Source of the DNA: Halonotius aquaticus
GTDB lineage: Archaea > Halobacteriota > Halobacteria > Halobacteriales > Haloferacaceae
Length of the DNA: 64,000 bases
NCBI RefSeq assembly: GCF_003605575.1
Contig: NZ_QKNY01000003.1
Coordinates: 124,001-188,000 of the forward strand
Direction: 5' to 3'
Numbering within the stretch: the stretch's first letter is position 1; every line of letters starts with the position of its first letter. The notes beneath the pieces are model-generated. The model was not told the DNA's origin. It worked only from the letters and a program-made list of their open reading frames with translations, and ran no database searches. A program made the translations under genes and the position numbers. This document shows, in pieces, positions 1 through 7,708 of the stretch.

Positions 1-1
1 C

Positions 2-67
2 GTGATCGCGCGCTTCGCCGAGGAGGTCGGTGTCAGCGAGATCGACTCAGAGGAGGTACGGGTCTAA
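2..67 (+). CDS. C-terminal fragment of an upstream gene (possibly leuA)
   Basis: An open frame enters from the left edge and ends at TAA 65-67, giving 21 residues that finish EIDSEEVRV. The codons are GC-ending and the composition is acidic, as expected of a real haloarchaeal gene end. In other haloarchaea leuA (2-isopropylmalate synthase) often sits just upstream of ilvB, so leuA is the natural guess, but the fragment is too short to recognise and that identity is inferred from gene order only. Confidence 0.5.
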   Translation: MIARFAEEVGVSEIDSEEVRV

Positions 68-103
68 TGCCCGTCCCCTGCTCGTTTGCACCCGGTGAGC
101 GAC

Positions 104-135
104 AGCCCCAGCCAACCGAGCGGGCAGCTGGGGCT
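104..135 (+). promoter_or_regulatory. Perfect 9-bp stem-loop between the upstream gene and the ilv leader
   Basis: AGCCCCAGC at 104-112 is the exact reverse complement of GCTGGGGCT at 127-135, with a 14-nt loop. It starts 37 bases after the stop at 67. No T-run follows, so it is not a textbook intrinsic terminator. It could protect the upstream mRNA 3' end or be part of a structured ilv leader. The pairing is seen directly; the role is inferred. Confidence 0.45.
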
Positions 136-181
136 TGGTGGTCAGTAGCACACCGATCACCGGAAACGCGTAACTATTATT

Positions 182-286
182 ATGAACCGTGTCATTTCTT
201 CGGGTACGATGCCACAGCAACTCCCTCTCGGCGCGGCGGTCGACCGAGTCAGTGCTGTCGGCGTACGCGGTATTGTAGGGGTCTAA
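182..286 (+). CDS. Short Val/Ile-rich ORF in the ilvB leader (candidate leader peptide)
   Basis: ATG at 182 opens a 34-codon frame ending at TAA 284-286. The peptide begins MNRVISSGTM and ends VSAVGVRGIVGV. Six of its last twelve codons are Val or Ile, the end products of the ilvBNC pathway encoded 140 bp downstream. The stop codon lies in the loop of a GGGG/CCCC hairpin (278-290) that is followed by five T residues. ATG is preceded by the AT-rich CTATTATT, so the transcript could be leaderless or nearly so. This layout looks like a bacterial attenuation leader, but it could equally be an ordinary microprotein or chance. No homologue is recognised. Confidence 0.45.
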   Translation: MNRVISSGTMPQQLPLGAAVDRVSAVGVRGIVGV

Positions 287-303
287 CCCCGACTCCACTT
301 TTT
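278..303 (+). promoter_or_regulatory. GC hairpin plus T5 run at the leader ORF stop (attenuator-like), or ilvB TATA region
   Basis: GGGG (278-281), loop TCTAA containing the leader stop codon, CCCC (287-290), then GACTCCAC and TTTTT at 299-303. A short GC stem followed by a T-run resembles a weak terminator. Alternatively TTTTTAT at 299-305 is the TATA element of an ilvB promoter, which would leave a 5' UTR of about 95 nt. The sequence does not decide between the two. Confidence 0.35.
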
Positions 304-425
304 ATCCCCAACTCCGGCGTTCGATCCACACCCGCAGTAGGTGTCGAACTCACACAAACCCGACAGCAAACCATGTATTCACCATCACACACAACACGCG
401 ACCGACCGACCACAGGAGCAGGCCA

Positions 426-2216
426 ATGAGCGAAACAGCGAAATCACATCCCGACGCCGACGAGGAATCGACAACCGATGACACGACCGCGGAAGCGACG
501 ACGGCCGAGGCCGACAGCGGACGGACGCCCGTCACCGACGGCTCGACGGCCATCGTTCGCGCACTCGAAAACGGCGGCGTCGAGCACGCCTTCGGCGTCC
601 AGGGCGGGGCGATCATGCCCGTCTACGACGCGCTGTGGGACTCCGATATCGAACACATCACGATGGCCCACGAGCAGGGTGCGGCCCACGCGGCTGACGC
701 CTACGGCGTCGTCGCCAACGAGCCCGGGATCGCGCTGGCCACCTCGGGGCCGGGCGCGACCAACCTCGTTACCGGCATCGCCGACGCCAACATGGACTCC
801 GATGCGATGGTCGCCCTGACGGGCCAGGTTCCCAGCGACATGGTCGGTTCCGACGCTTTCCAAGAAACCGATACCACCGGCGTGACGATGCCGATCACGA
901 AACACAACTGGTTCGCAGCCTCCGCCGACAGCATCGGCGACACCGTCGGCGAGGCCTTCGCGCTCTCTGAATCCGGCCGTCCCGGCCCGACGCTGGTCGA
1001 CCTCCCAAAGGACGTGAGCTTCGAGGAGACCGACAACGAGCCCGGCGAACCCGAACTTCCGCCGGGTCAGAAACCGCCAACCGAAGCCGATCAGGAGAAC
1101 GTCGAAGACGCCGCCCGCGCGATCGAACGCGCTGAAAAGCCGCTGCTGCTGCTCGGCGGCGGCGTCATCAAAGCTGAAGCCAGCGAGACCGCTCGCGAGT
1201 TCGCGCGCGAACACGGCATCCCGGTCGTGACGACGATGCCCGGCATCGGCAGCTACCCCGAAGACGACGAACTCTGTCTCTCGTGGGCCGGCATGCACGG
1301 CACCGGCTACGCCAACATGGCGATCACCCACACCGACTGCTTGATCGGCGTCGGCACCCGCTTCGACGACCGACTGACCGGCGGCATCGACACCTTCGCG
1401 CCGGAAGCTGAGGTCGTCCACGTCGATATCGACCCTGCCGAGATCTCGAAAAATATCCACGCCGACTACCCCTGTATCGGCGACGCGGGGACGGTGCTCG
1501 ACCAACTCACCGAGGAGATGGAGCATGAACCCGATGCCCGCGAGTGGCGCGAGCAGTGTCAGACGTGGAAAAACGAGTATCCGATGGATTACTCGATCGA
1601 CAAGGACGCGCCGCTGCGACCGGAGTTCGTCGTCGAGGCCTTCGACGAGGCGACCGACGACGACACCATCGTCACCAGCGGTGTCGGGCAACACCAGATG
1701 TGGGCCTCCCAGTACTGGGAGTTCACCGAGCCGCGCACGTGGGTCTCTTCCCACGGCCTCGGCACGATGGGCTACGGCCTGCCGGCGACCATCGGCGCGC
1801 GCTTCGCCGCTGACGACGACCAGGACGTGGTCTGTTTCGACGGCGACGGCTCCTTTTTGATGACGATCCAGGAGCTGTCGGTCGCCGTCCGCGAAAACCT
1901 TGATATCACAGTCGCCGTCCTCAACAACGAGTACGTCGGGATGGTTCGGCAGTGGCAGGACGCCTTCTTCGAGGGTCGCCACATGGCATCGGAGTACAAC
2001 TGGATGCCCGAATTCGACAAGCTCGCCGAAGCCTTCGGCGCGAAGGGCTGGCGTGTCAACGACTACGACGAAGTTGCCGACACCGTCGAAGCCGCCCTTG
2101 AGTACGACGGCCCCTCAGTCATCGATTTCCACATCGACCCCGACGCCAACGTCTACCCGATGGTTGCAAGCGGTGCGCCAAATGGCAAATTCGCTCTCTC
2201 GGAGGATCAGCTATGA
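426..2216 (+). CDS. ilvB: Acetolactate synthase large (catalytic) subunit
   Basis: Thiamine-diphosphate enzyme that condenses two pyruvates to 2-acetolactate, or pyruvate plus 2-oxobutyrate to acetohydroxybutyrate: the first common step of Val/Leu/Ile synthesis. The 596 residues show an acidic Thr/Glu-rich N-terminal extension (about 1-35), then the pyrimidine domain with the catalytic Glu83 in MAHEQGAAHAADAYG, a central domain, and the PP domain with GDGDGSF (about 473-479) and NNEYVGMVRQWQ near 500. Start ATG 426 follows a 139-bp leader after a short ORF. It overlaps ilvN by 4 bp (ATGA), so the two subunits are probably translationally coupled. Confidence 0.96.
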   Translation: MSETAKSHPDADEESTTDDTTAEATTAEADSGRTPVTDGSTAIVRALENGGVEHAFGVQGGAIMPVYDALWDSDIEHITMAHEQGAAHAADAYGVVANEPGIALATSGPGATNLVTGIADANMDSDAMVALTGQVPSDMVGSDAFQETDTTGVTMPITKHNWFAASADSIGDTVGEAFALSESGRPGPTLVDLPKDVSFEETDNEPGEPELPPGQKPPTEADQENVEDAARAIERAEKPLLLLGGGVIKAEASETAREFAREHGIPVVTTMPGIGSYPEDDELCLSWAGMHGTGYANMAITHTDCLIGVGTRFDDRLTGGIDTFAPEAEVVHVDIDPAEISKNIHADYPCIGDAGTVLDQLTEEMEHEPDAREWREQCQTWKNEYPMDYSIDKDAPLRPEFVVEAFDEATDDDTIVTSGVGQHQMWASQYWEFTEPRTWVSSHGLGTMGYGLPATIGARFAADDDQDVVCFDGDGSFLMTIQELSVAVRENLDITVAVLNNEYVGMVRQWQDAFFEGRHMASEYNWMPEFDKLAEAFGAKGWRVNDYDEVADTVEAALEYDGPSVIDFHIDPDANVYPMVASGAPNGKFALSEDQL

Positions 2217-2929
2217 GTGAGAACCAACAGGGCCTGCAAGGGCCACCGCCGGAGGAACGCCCACACCCGGACGGCCGGCGCAACAGCCAAGGGATTCGGA
2301 TCGACCCCGAAGTCGAGGCCGAACCCGACAGCCGCACGGCGATGATCTCCGCGCTCGTCGAACACGAGCCCGGCGTGCTGGCGCGGATTGCGGGACTGTT
2401 CTCCCGCCGGCAGTTCAACATCGAGAGCCTGACGGTCGGCCCGACGACCGTCGAGGGCAACGCCAGACTCACCCTCATCGTCGAGGAGCCCGAACCCGGC
2501 ATCGACCAAGCGAAAAAACAGCTCGCCAAGCTCAAGCCGGTCATCTCGGTCGGCGAACTCGAAAACCGGCCGATCCGCTCGGAGCTCGTCCTGCTGAAGG
2601 TCAACGGCGACGAGCCTGACAAGGTGCAAGCGGTCACCGAGATGTACGACGGCACAACGCTGGATGCCGGCCCCGAAACGATCACCGTCCAACTCACCGG
2701 CGAGTACGACGAGATCGAGGACGCCCTCGACGCCTACCGGCAGTTCGGCATCATCGAGATCGCCCGGACGGGCCCGACCGCCCTCGCCCGCGGGAGTACG
2801 CCGACGACACCCGGCGAAAAGCCCGCTGCGGAGGCAACCGCCGTTGGCGTCGAAACCGACGGCGGTAGCGACGCTGGCGGCGAAACAGGTGACGGTTCGG
2901 CTGAAAGCCAAGCCGAAACCACCAACTAA
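2213..2929 (+). CDS. ilvN: Acetolactate synthase small (regulatory) subunit
   Basis: Regulatory partner of IlvB, normally conferring valine feedback inhibition. The ACT domain starts near residue 42 (RTAMISALVEHEPGVLARIA, FSRRQFNIESLTVG), and the C-terminal small-subunit domain runs to about 190 (AYRQFGIIEIARTGPTAL). At 238 residues it is longer than most IlvN (about 160-220) because of a 35-residue Basic-leader plus a low-complexity Gly/Thr/Glu/Ala tail from about 195. The ATGA overlap with ilvB and the 24-bp gap to ilvC place it in one operon. Confidence 0.95.
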   Translation: MSENQQGLQGPPPEERPHPDGRRNSQGIRIDPEVEAEPDSRTAMISALVEHEPGVLARIAGLFSRRQFNIESLTVGPTTVEGNARLTLIVEEPEPGIDQAKKQLAKLKPVISVGELENRPIRSELVLLKVNGDEPDKVQAVTEMYDGTTLDAGPETITVQLTGEYDEIEDALDAYRQFGIIEIARTGPTALARGSTPTTPGEKPAAEATAVGVETDGGSDAGGETGDGSAESQAETTN

Positions 2930-2953
2930 GGGGGGCGTCTTTCCGCACACACA

Positions 2954-3958
2954 ATGGCAGACGAACTCGACGCCACGATCTACTACGACGACGACGCAGA
3001 CACCGGCTATCTGGACGACGCCACGGTAGCGGTCATCGGCTACGGCAGCCAGGGCCACGCCCACGCCCAGAACCTCAACGACAGCGGGATCGACGTTGTC
3101 GTCGGTCTCCGCGAGGGCTCCTCGTCGCGGGACGCCGCCGAGAGCGACGGGCTCAACGTGGCGACGCCGCAGGAGGCGGCCGCACAAGCCGATGTCGTCT
3201 CGATTCTGGTTCCCGACACCGTTCAGCCAGCGGTCTACGACCAGATCAAGGACGAACTCGACGCTGGCGACACGCTGCAGTTCGCCCACGGGTTCAACAT
3301 CCACTACAACCAGATCCAGCCCAGCGACGACGTCGACGTGACGCTCGTCGCCCCGAAATCGCCGGGCCACCTCGTCCGACGGAACTACGAGGCCGACGAA
3401 GGGACGCCCGGTCTGGTCGCCGTCTATCAGGACGTGACCGGCGACGCCAAAGAGCAGGCACTCGCCTACGCGAAAGGCATCGGCTGTACGCGGGCGGGCA
3501 CCATCGAGACGACGTTCCGCGAGGAGACCGAAACCGACCTGTTCGGCGAGCAGGCCGTCCTCTGTGGCGGCGTCACCAGCCTCGTCAAACAGGGCTATGA
3601 GACGCTCGTCGAGGCCGGCTACAGCGAGGAGATGGCCTACTTCGAGTGTATGAACGAGCTGAAGCTGATTGTCGACCTCATGTACGAGGGCGGCCTCGGC
3701 GAGATGTGGCACTCGGTGTCGGATACCGCCGAGTACGGCGGACTGACCCGCGGCGACCGCGTCGTCGACGAGCACGCCCGCGAGCAGATGGAGGAGGTCC
3801 TCGAAGAAGTCCAAGACGGCACCTTCGCCCGGCAGTGGATCACCGAGAACCAGGCCGGCCGGCCGAACTACGACCAGCTGAAAACCGCCGAGGAGAACCA
3901 CGAGATCGAGGCCGTCGGCGAGGAGCTGCGTGGCCTCTTCTCGTGGGCCGACGAGTAA
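2954..3958 (+). CDS. ilvC: Ketol-acid reductoisomerase, class I
   Basis: Mg-dependent enzyme that isomerises acetolactate or acetohydroxybutyrate and reduces it with NAD(P)H to the dihydroxy acid. The 334 residues match the short class I form. The Rossmann motif is [19 protein letters not shown] (about 27-45), followed by the cofactor-selectivity loop GLREGSSS, and the knotted helical C domain carries [20 protein letters not shown] around 200. It lies 24 bp after ilvN and 41 bp before leuC in the same direction. Confidence 0.96.
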   Translation: MADELDATIYYDDDADTGYLDDATVAVIGYGSQGHAHAQNLNDSGIDVVVGLREGSSSRDAAESDGLNVATPQEAAAQADVVSILVPDTVQPAVYDQIKDELDAGDTLQFAHGFNIHYNQIQPSDDVDVTLVAPKSPGHLVRRNYEADEGTPGLVAVYQDVTGDAKEQALAYAKGIGCTRAGTIETTFREETETDLFGEQAVLCGGVTSLVKQGYETLVEAGYSEEMAYFECMNELKLIVDLMYEGGLGEMWHSVSDTAEYGGLTRGDRVVDEHAREQMEEVLEEVQDGTFARQWITENQAGRPNYDQLKTAEENHEIEAVGEELRGLFSWADE

Positions 3959-3999
3959 ATACGGATGGAACACGCACGCTACACTAACGGAGTTATCAA

Positions 4000-5460
4000 A
4001 TGAGCAACGGAACGCTGTACGACAAGGTATGGGAGAAGCACAAAGTAGCTGAGTTGCCGAGCGGACAGGATCAACTGTTCATCGGCCTGCACCTCGTCCA
4101 CGAAGTGACGAGCCCGCAGGCCTTCGGCATGCTCCGGGAGCGCGATCTCGACGTCGCTTACCCGAATCAGACCTTCGCAACGACCGATCACATCGCCCCC
4201 ACCGAGGCCGAAAAGCGGGAGCGACCCCTCACGGACGAGCAAAGCGAGGAGATGCTCTCGGCGCTGGAGCGCAACACCAGCGAGAACGGGATCACGTTCT
4301 TCGGGTTTGAATCCGGCAAGCAGGGCATCACCCACGTGGTCGCCCCCGAACTCGGCCTGTCGCAGCCGGGGATGACCGTCGCCTGCGGTGACAGCCACAC
4401 CGCGACCCATGGCGCGTTCGGCTCCATCGGCGTCGGCATCGGCACCAGCCAGATCCGTGACGTGCTGGCGACGGGCTGTATCGCGGCTGACAAACAGAAA
4501 GTCCGCCGGATCAACGTCGAGGGCGAACTCGGCGAGGGCGTCTACGCCAAGGACATCATCCTGAAAATTATTCAGGACCTCGGCGTCGACGGCGGCGTCG
4601 GCCACGTCTACGAGTACGGCGGGCCGGCCATCGAGGCCCTCGATATGGAGGGCCGGCTGGCGGTCTGTAACATGTCCATCGAGGGCGGGGCTCGCGCGGG
4701 CTACATCAACCCCGACGAGACCACCTACGAGTACCTGCAGGGACGGGAGTACGTCCCCGAGGGCGAGGCCTTCGAGGAGCGCAAGGCGTACTGGGAGTCC
4801 ATCAGCAGCGACGAGGACGCCGAGTACGACGATGTCGTCACGGTTGACGCCGACGACATCGACCCGCTCATCACGTGGGGGATCAACCCCGGCCAGGTCA
4901 TCGAAATCACCGACAGCGTCCCGCACCCCGAGGACTTCGAGGCCCGAACGGATCGGGAGGCCGCCGAGCAGGCCCTCGACCACATGGATATCGAGCCCGG
5001 CCAGTCGATGCTGGGCTACGATGTCGACGTGGCGTTCCTCGGCACCTGTACGAACGGCCGTGTTTCGGACTTCGAGGAAGCCGCCAAGATCCTAGAAGGC
5101 AACACAGTCGCCGACGGCGTTCGCGCGCTGGCCGTCCCCGGCTCCGAGACCGTCCGCGAGGAGTGTGAGGCTCGCGGCATCGACGAGACGTTCATCAACG
5201 CCGGCTTCCAGTGGCGGCGCGCCGGCTGTTCGATGTGTCTGGCGATGAACGACGACTCCCTGGAAGGCGACGAAGTCTGTGCCTCGTCGTCGAACCGGAA
5301 CTTCATCGGTCGGCAGGGCTCCAAAGAGGGCCGCACCGTGCTGATGAGTCCCGCGATGGTCGCCGCAGCGGCCGTCGAAGGCGAAGTCGCCGACGCACGC
5401 GAGTATCTGAGCGACGATCCGGCTGGCAGTGCCAGCGGCGTTGGGGAGGCGGCTGACTAA
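4000..5460 (+). CDS. leuC: 3-isopropylmalate dehydratase large subunit
   Basis: Aconitase-family [4Fe-4S] enzyme that, with LeuD, converts 2- to 3-isopropylmalate in leucine synthesis. At 486 residues it is close to bacterial-type LeuC (about 470). Cluster cysteines are visible in FLGTCTNGR (about 350) and in the CSMC pair (about 410-413), and CGDSHTATHGAFG is the substrate/active-site segment. The stop and the leuD start overlap as TAATG at 5458-5462. The protein ends with a short Ser/Gly/Ala tail. Confidence 0.95.
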   Translation: MSNGTLYDKVWEKHKVAELPSGQDQLFIGLHLVHEVTSPQAFGMLRERDLDVAYPNQTFATTDHIAPTEAEKRERPLTDEQSEEMLSALERNTSENGITFFGFESGKQGITHVVAPELGLSQPGMTVACGDSHTATHGAFGSIGVGIGTSQIRDVLATGCIAADKQKVRRINVEGELGEGVYAKDIILKIIQDLGVDGGVGHVYEYGGPAIEALDMEGRLAVCNMSIEGGARAGYINPDETTYEYLQGREYVPEGEAFEERKAYWESISSDEDAEYDDVVTVDADDIDPLITWGINPGQVIEITDSVPHPEDFEARTDREAAEQALDHMDIEPGQSMLGYDVDVAFLGTCTNGRVSDFEEAAKILEGNTVADGVRALAVPGSETVREECEARGIDETFINAGFQWRRAGCSMCLAMNDDSLEGDEVCASSSNRNFIGRQGSKEGRTVLMSPAMVAAAAVEGEVADAREYLSDDPAGSASGVGEAAD

Positions 5461-6062
5461 TGGCTCCTGAGAATCACATTACCGAGGTCGGCGGCACCGG
5501 TGTCCCGATTCCCGGTGACGACATCGACACCGACCAGATCCTGCCGGCGCGCTTCATGAAGGAGGTCACCTTCGACAACATGGCTGACTACCTCTTCTAT
5601 GACGCCCGGCGGGACGACGACGGGTTCAACGACCACCCGCTCAACCGCTTCGAGGGCGCATCCATCGCAGTCGTCAACTCCAACTTCGGCTGTGGCTCCT
5701 CCCGCGAGCACGCCCCCCAGGCGATGATGCGCTGGGGCGTCGACGGCATCGTCGGCGAGTCCTACGCGGAAATCTTCCGCGACAACTGCAAGTCCCTGGG
5801 GATTCCGGCGGTCACGACCGACCACGAGACCGTCACCGATCTCCAGGAGTGGATCGAGAGCAACCCCGACGGCGAGATCGACATCGACGTCGAAAACGAG
5901 GCAGTCACCTACGGCGAGACGACAATCGACGTCGAGATCGACGACGCGATGAAGGAAGCCCTCGTCGAGGGGATCTGGGATACGACCGCGCTGATGTACT
6001 CCAATCGCAGCAAGGTCGAGGAGACCGTCGCCGGGCTGCCGTACGTCGAAGGCGACGATTAG
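5460..6062 (+). CDS. leuD: 3-isopropylmalate dehydratase small subunit
   Basis: Swivelling domain of isopropylmalate isomerase, partner of LeuC. The 200-residue protein carries DDIDTDQILPARFMK near 25 and the family signature NFGCGSSREHAPQAM near 76-90. Start ATG 5460 overlaps the leuC stop. It ends at TAG 6060-6062, immediately before the AT-rich islet, with TTTTTAT at 6099-6105 as a possible terminator. In related haloarchaea leuB usually follows directly; here it is displaced 4 kb downstream. Confidence 0.95.
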   Translation: MAPENHITEVGGTGVPIPGDDIDTDQILPARFMKEVTFDNMADYLFYDARRDDDGFNDHPLNRFEGASIAVVNSNFGCGSSREHAPQAMMRWGVDGIVGESYAEIFRDNCKSLGIPAVTTDHETVTDLQEWIESNPDGEIDIDVENEAVTYGETTIDVEIDDAMKEALVEGIWDTTALMYSNRSKVEETVAGLPYVEGDD

Positions 6063-6111
6063 TCAACAGAACTTAGAAAACCCGAATAGGATCTCACTTT
6101 TTATATAACTG

Positions 6112-7632
6112 TCATAGATACTTATCAATCAATTCTAATTTGGCTTCTAACTCAGCGCTATCCATCTCGGACAATTTGACTGTAATGTCAATATCTACGT
6201 TTTTATTGTATCGACTTTGTTCTGATTCAATCTGTTCAATCTGACTTATGTCTTTTTTATTTTCTTCTTTGTTATACTGGTTGTTGTTTGGTCTCTCATC
6301 GGGTTGCCGCGCGGTTTGAGTTGATTGCAAATCTTTTGAATTTGATTGTTGTGGGGATCGCTCTGGTTCAGATTCTTTGTATTCTTCTTTTACAATATCC
6401 TGAGAATCTTCTTTACTGTCGGCATTGTCTCTTTTTTTATCGCCTTCACTCTCATTTACCTCTGCTATTCTTGAATAAGGAGATACACTGGATAGTTCTT
6501 CAACAATCTTTCTTAAATTAATATCATTCTTGAATTTAAGTTGTGTGCGGCGTCCTGTACCAGATTCTTCTGTACCGTATCCCATCCCGTCTAATGTTTC
6601 AATCAATGTTTTAACTGACCTTTTCAAAGTGCTATTTGATACTTCTGTAAATCCAAATTCCGTCCTCAGAACATTAATTATATCCTTATTTTCGAGACCA
6701 TCTTTACCATCGAAACTACCAATCTTAGAAAACGTTTCTTCTATCACGAGAACATATGCTTCAAAATCTGCAACTGCTTCAAGTAATAATTCGCTTAGTT
6801 TTTCATCATTTCCTTCATTGTAATATAATTCGAACCCTTCGGACGTAGGAATATACTCGTTGTCTGATTCTTCAATGAATCCTAGCCTTACACCATAATC
6901 TAGAGTACCGTTGATGTTCCGTTTATCCATATCCACCTCATCTTTTTCATCAATTTCATCACTAGTCCAAGTTCCTCCTGACTCCATTAGACTAAGAATA
7001 GATACTAAATTATCTGGACCAGCATATCTTGGTAGATCGTCGGCCTCAAAATCAAATTCAAATTGTTGAGAATCCTGTTTGATGCTGGTGCTACTGTTAT
7101 TTTCCTCCTCTTTGTTCACAGAATTGTTAGACTCATTTGTTTCATTATGATATTCGTCGTTCAATCTTGCGAAACCATTGATGTTTTTTATTGCTTCAAT
7201 GGATCTTACAATATCTCCAAGATCATCTTCGGTTAGATCGTCTTCTATAGATACTATATCTTGTGCTAACTTACGATTATCCTCATATTCATTATTTTGA
7301 ATAAGAAATTCTGCTTCTGAGTATATTTCATAGTTCTCTAATATATTCGTTAGTTCATCTATAGCTTCTCCTGAAGATAAGAAATCCTGTTCATAATGTT
7401 TGATGACCGGGTCAATAGGGGTGTATACTCCACTCTTTTGTTTATTGAGGAGTCCTATGTTATGCCAAAATTTCAAAACTGGTGACGCAGCAGCTCTACT
7501 AATATCTCCGGTTGCGGCTTCCTTATAATTCACGGGCTCTCCCTGAGCTGTATACCTTTCAAGAAAGTTCTCAAGTATCTGTTTGTGTTTTTCGGCAGTA
7601 GCGTTTTCAGATGCTAAGGGCAGTTCTGACAT
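6112..7632 (-). CDS. Multi-winged-helix protein of unknown function, low GC (putative sensor/regulator of the islet)
   Basis: 506 residues, no named family recognised with certainty. Visible modules: a winged-helix-like unit at about 16-75 (VLKFWHNIGLLNKQKSGVYT), a helical segment at 80-160, a polar linker at 160-198, a second winged helix at 200-265, helices at 275-305, a third at 308-370 (KDIINVLRTEFGFTEV, wing GTGRRTQLKF), a long Glu/Lys/Asn/Gln linker at 390-475, and a short strand-helix tail ending AELEAKLELIDKYL. The tail and N-terminal units recall DUF5343-type proteins found near defence genes, which is a tentative comparison. No enzyme motif is seen. It is divergent from the gene at 7709 across a 76-bp AT-rich gap, which suggests a two-gene module. 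The AT-rich codon use is unlike the host. Confidence 0.85.
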   Translation of the reverse strand: MSELPLASENATAEKHKQILENFLERYTAQGEPVNYKEAATGDISRAAASPVLKFWHNIGLLNKQKSGVYTPIDPVIKHYEQDFLSSGEAIDELTNILENYEIYSEAEFLIQNNEYEDNRKLAQDIVSIEDDLTEDDLGDIVRSIEAIKNINGFARLNDEYHNETNESNNSVNKEEENNSSTSIKQDSQQFEFDFEADDLPRYAGPDNLVSILSLMESGGTWTSDEIDEKDEVDMDKRNINGTLDYGVRLGFIEESDNEYIPTSEGFELYYNEGNDEKLSELLLEAVADFEAYVLVIEETFSKIGSFDGKDGLENKDIINVLRTEFGFTEVSNSTLKRSVKTLIETLDGMGYGTEESGTGRRTQLKFKNDINLRKIVEELSSVSPYSRIAEVNESEGDKKRDNADSKEDSQDIVKEEYKESEPERSPQQSNSKDLQSTQTARQPDERPNNNQYNKEENKKDISQIEQIESEQSRYNKNVDIDITVKLSEMDSAELEAKLELIDKYL

Positions 7633-7708
7633 AGAAATTTTGTGTAGATGATAGGTTATTAAACTTCTGTCATAACCTTCTTATTATTTGGTGAGAGGAT
7701 GTCAACCG

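Noticed and set aside
67-429. 120-codon frame covering the ilvB leader
   Set aside because: Pro/Arg/Thr-rich noise with no host-like codon pattern; the short frame at 182-286 better fits the region.
444-1982. 512-codon open frame antisense to ilvB
   Set aside because: High-GC codon bias keeps antisense frames open; the residues are Arg/Gly/Val/Asp noise and ilvB is unmistakable on the plus strand.
2207-3973. 588-codon open frame antisense to ilvN-ilvC
   Set aside because: Spans two well-supported genes on the other strand and has no recognisable domain.
7688-7708. TTG start at 7688 for the islet effector
   Set aside because: TTG starts are rare in haloarchaea; ATG 7709 gives a cleaner N terminus, with GTG 7691 as the only serious alternative.
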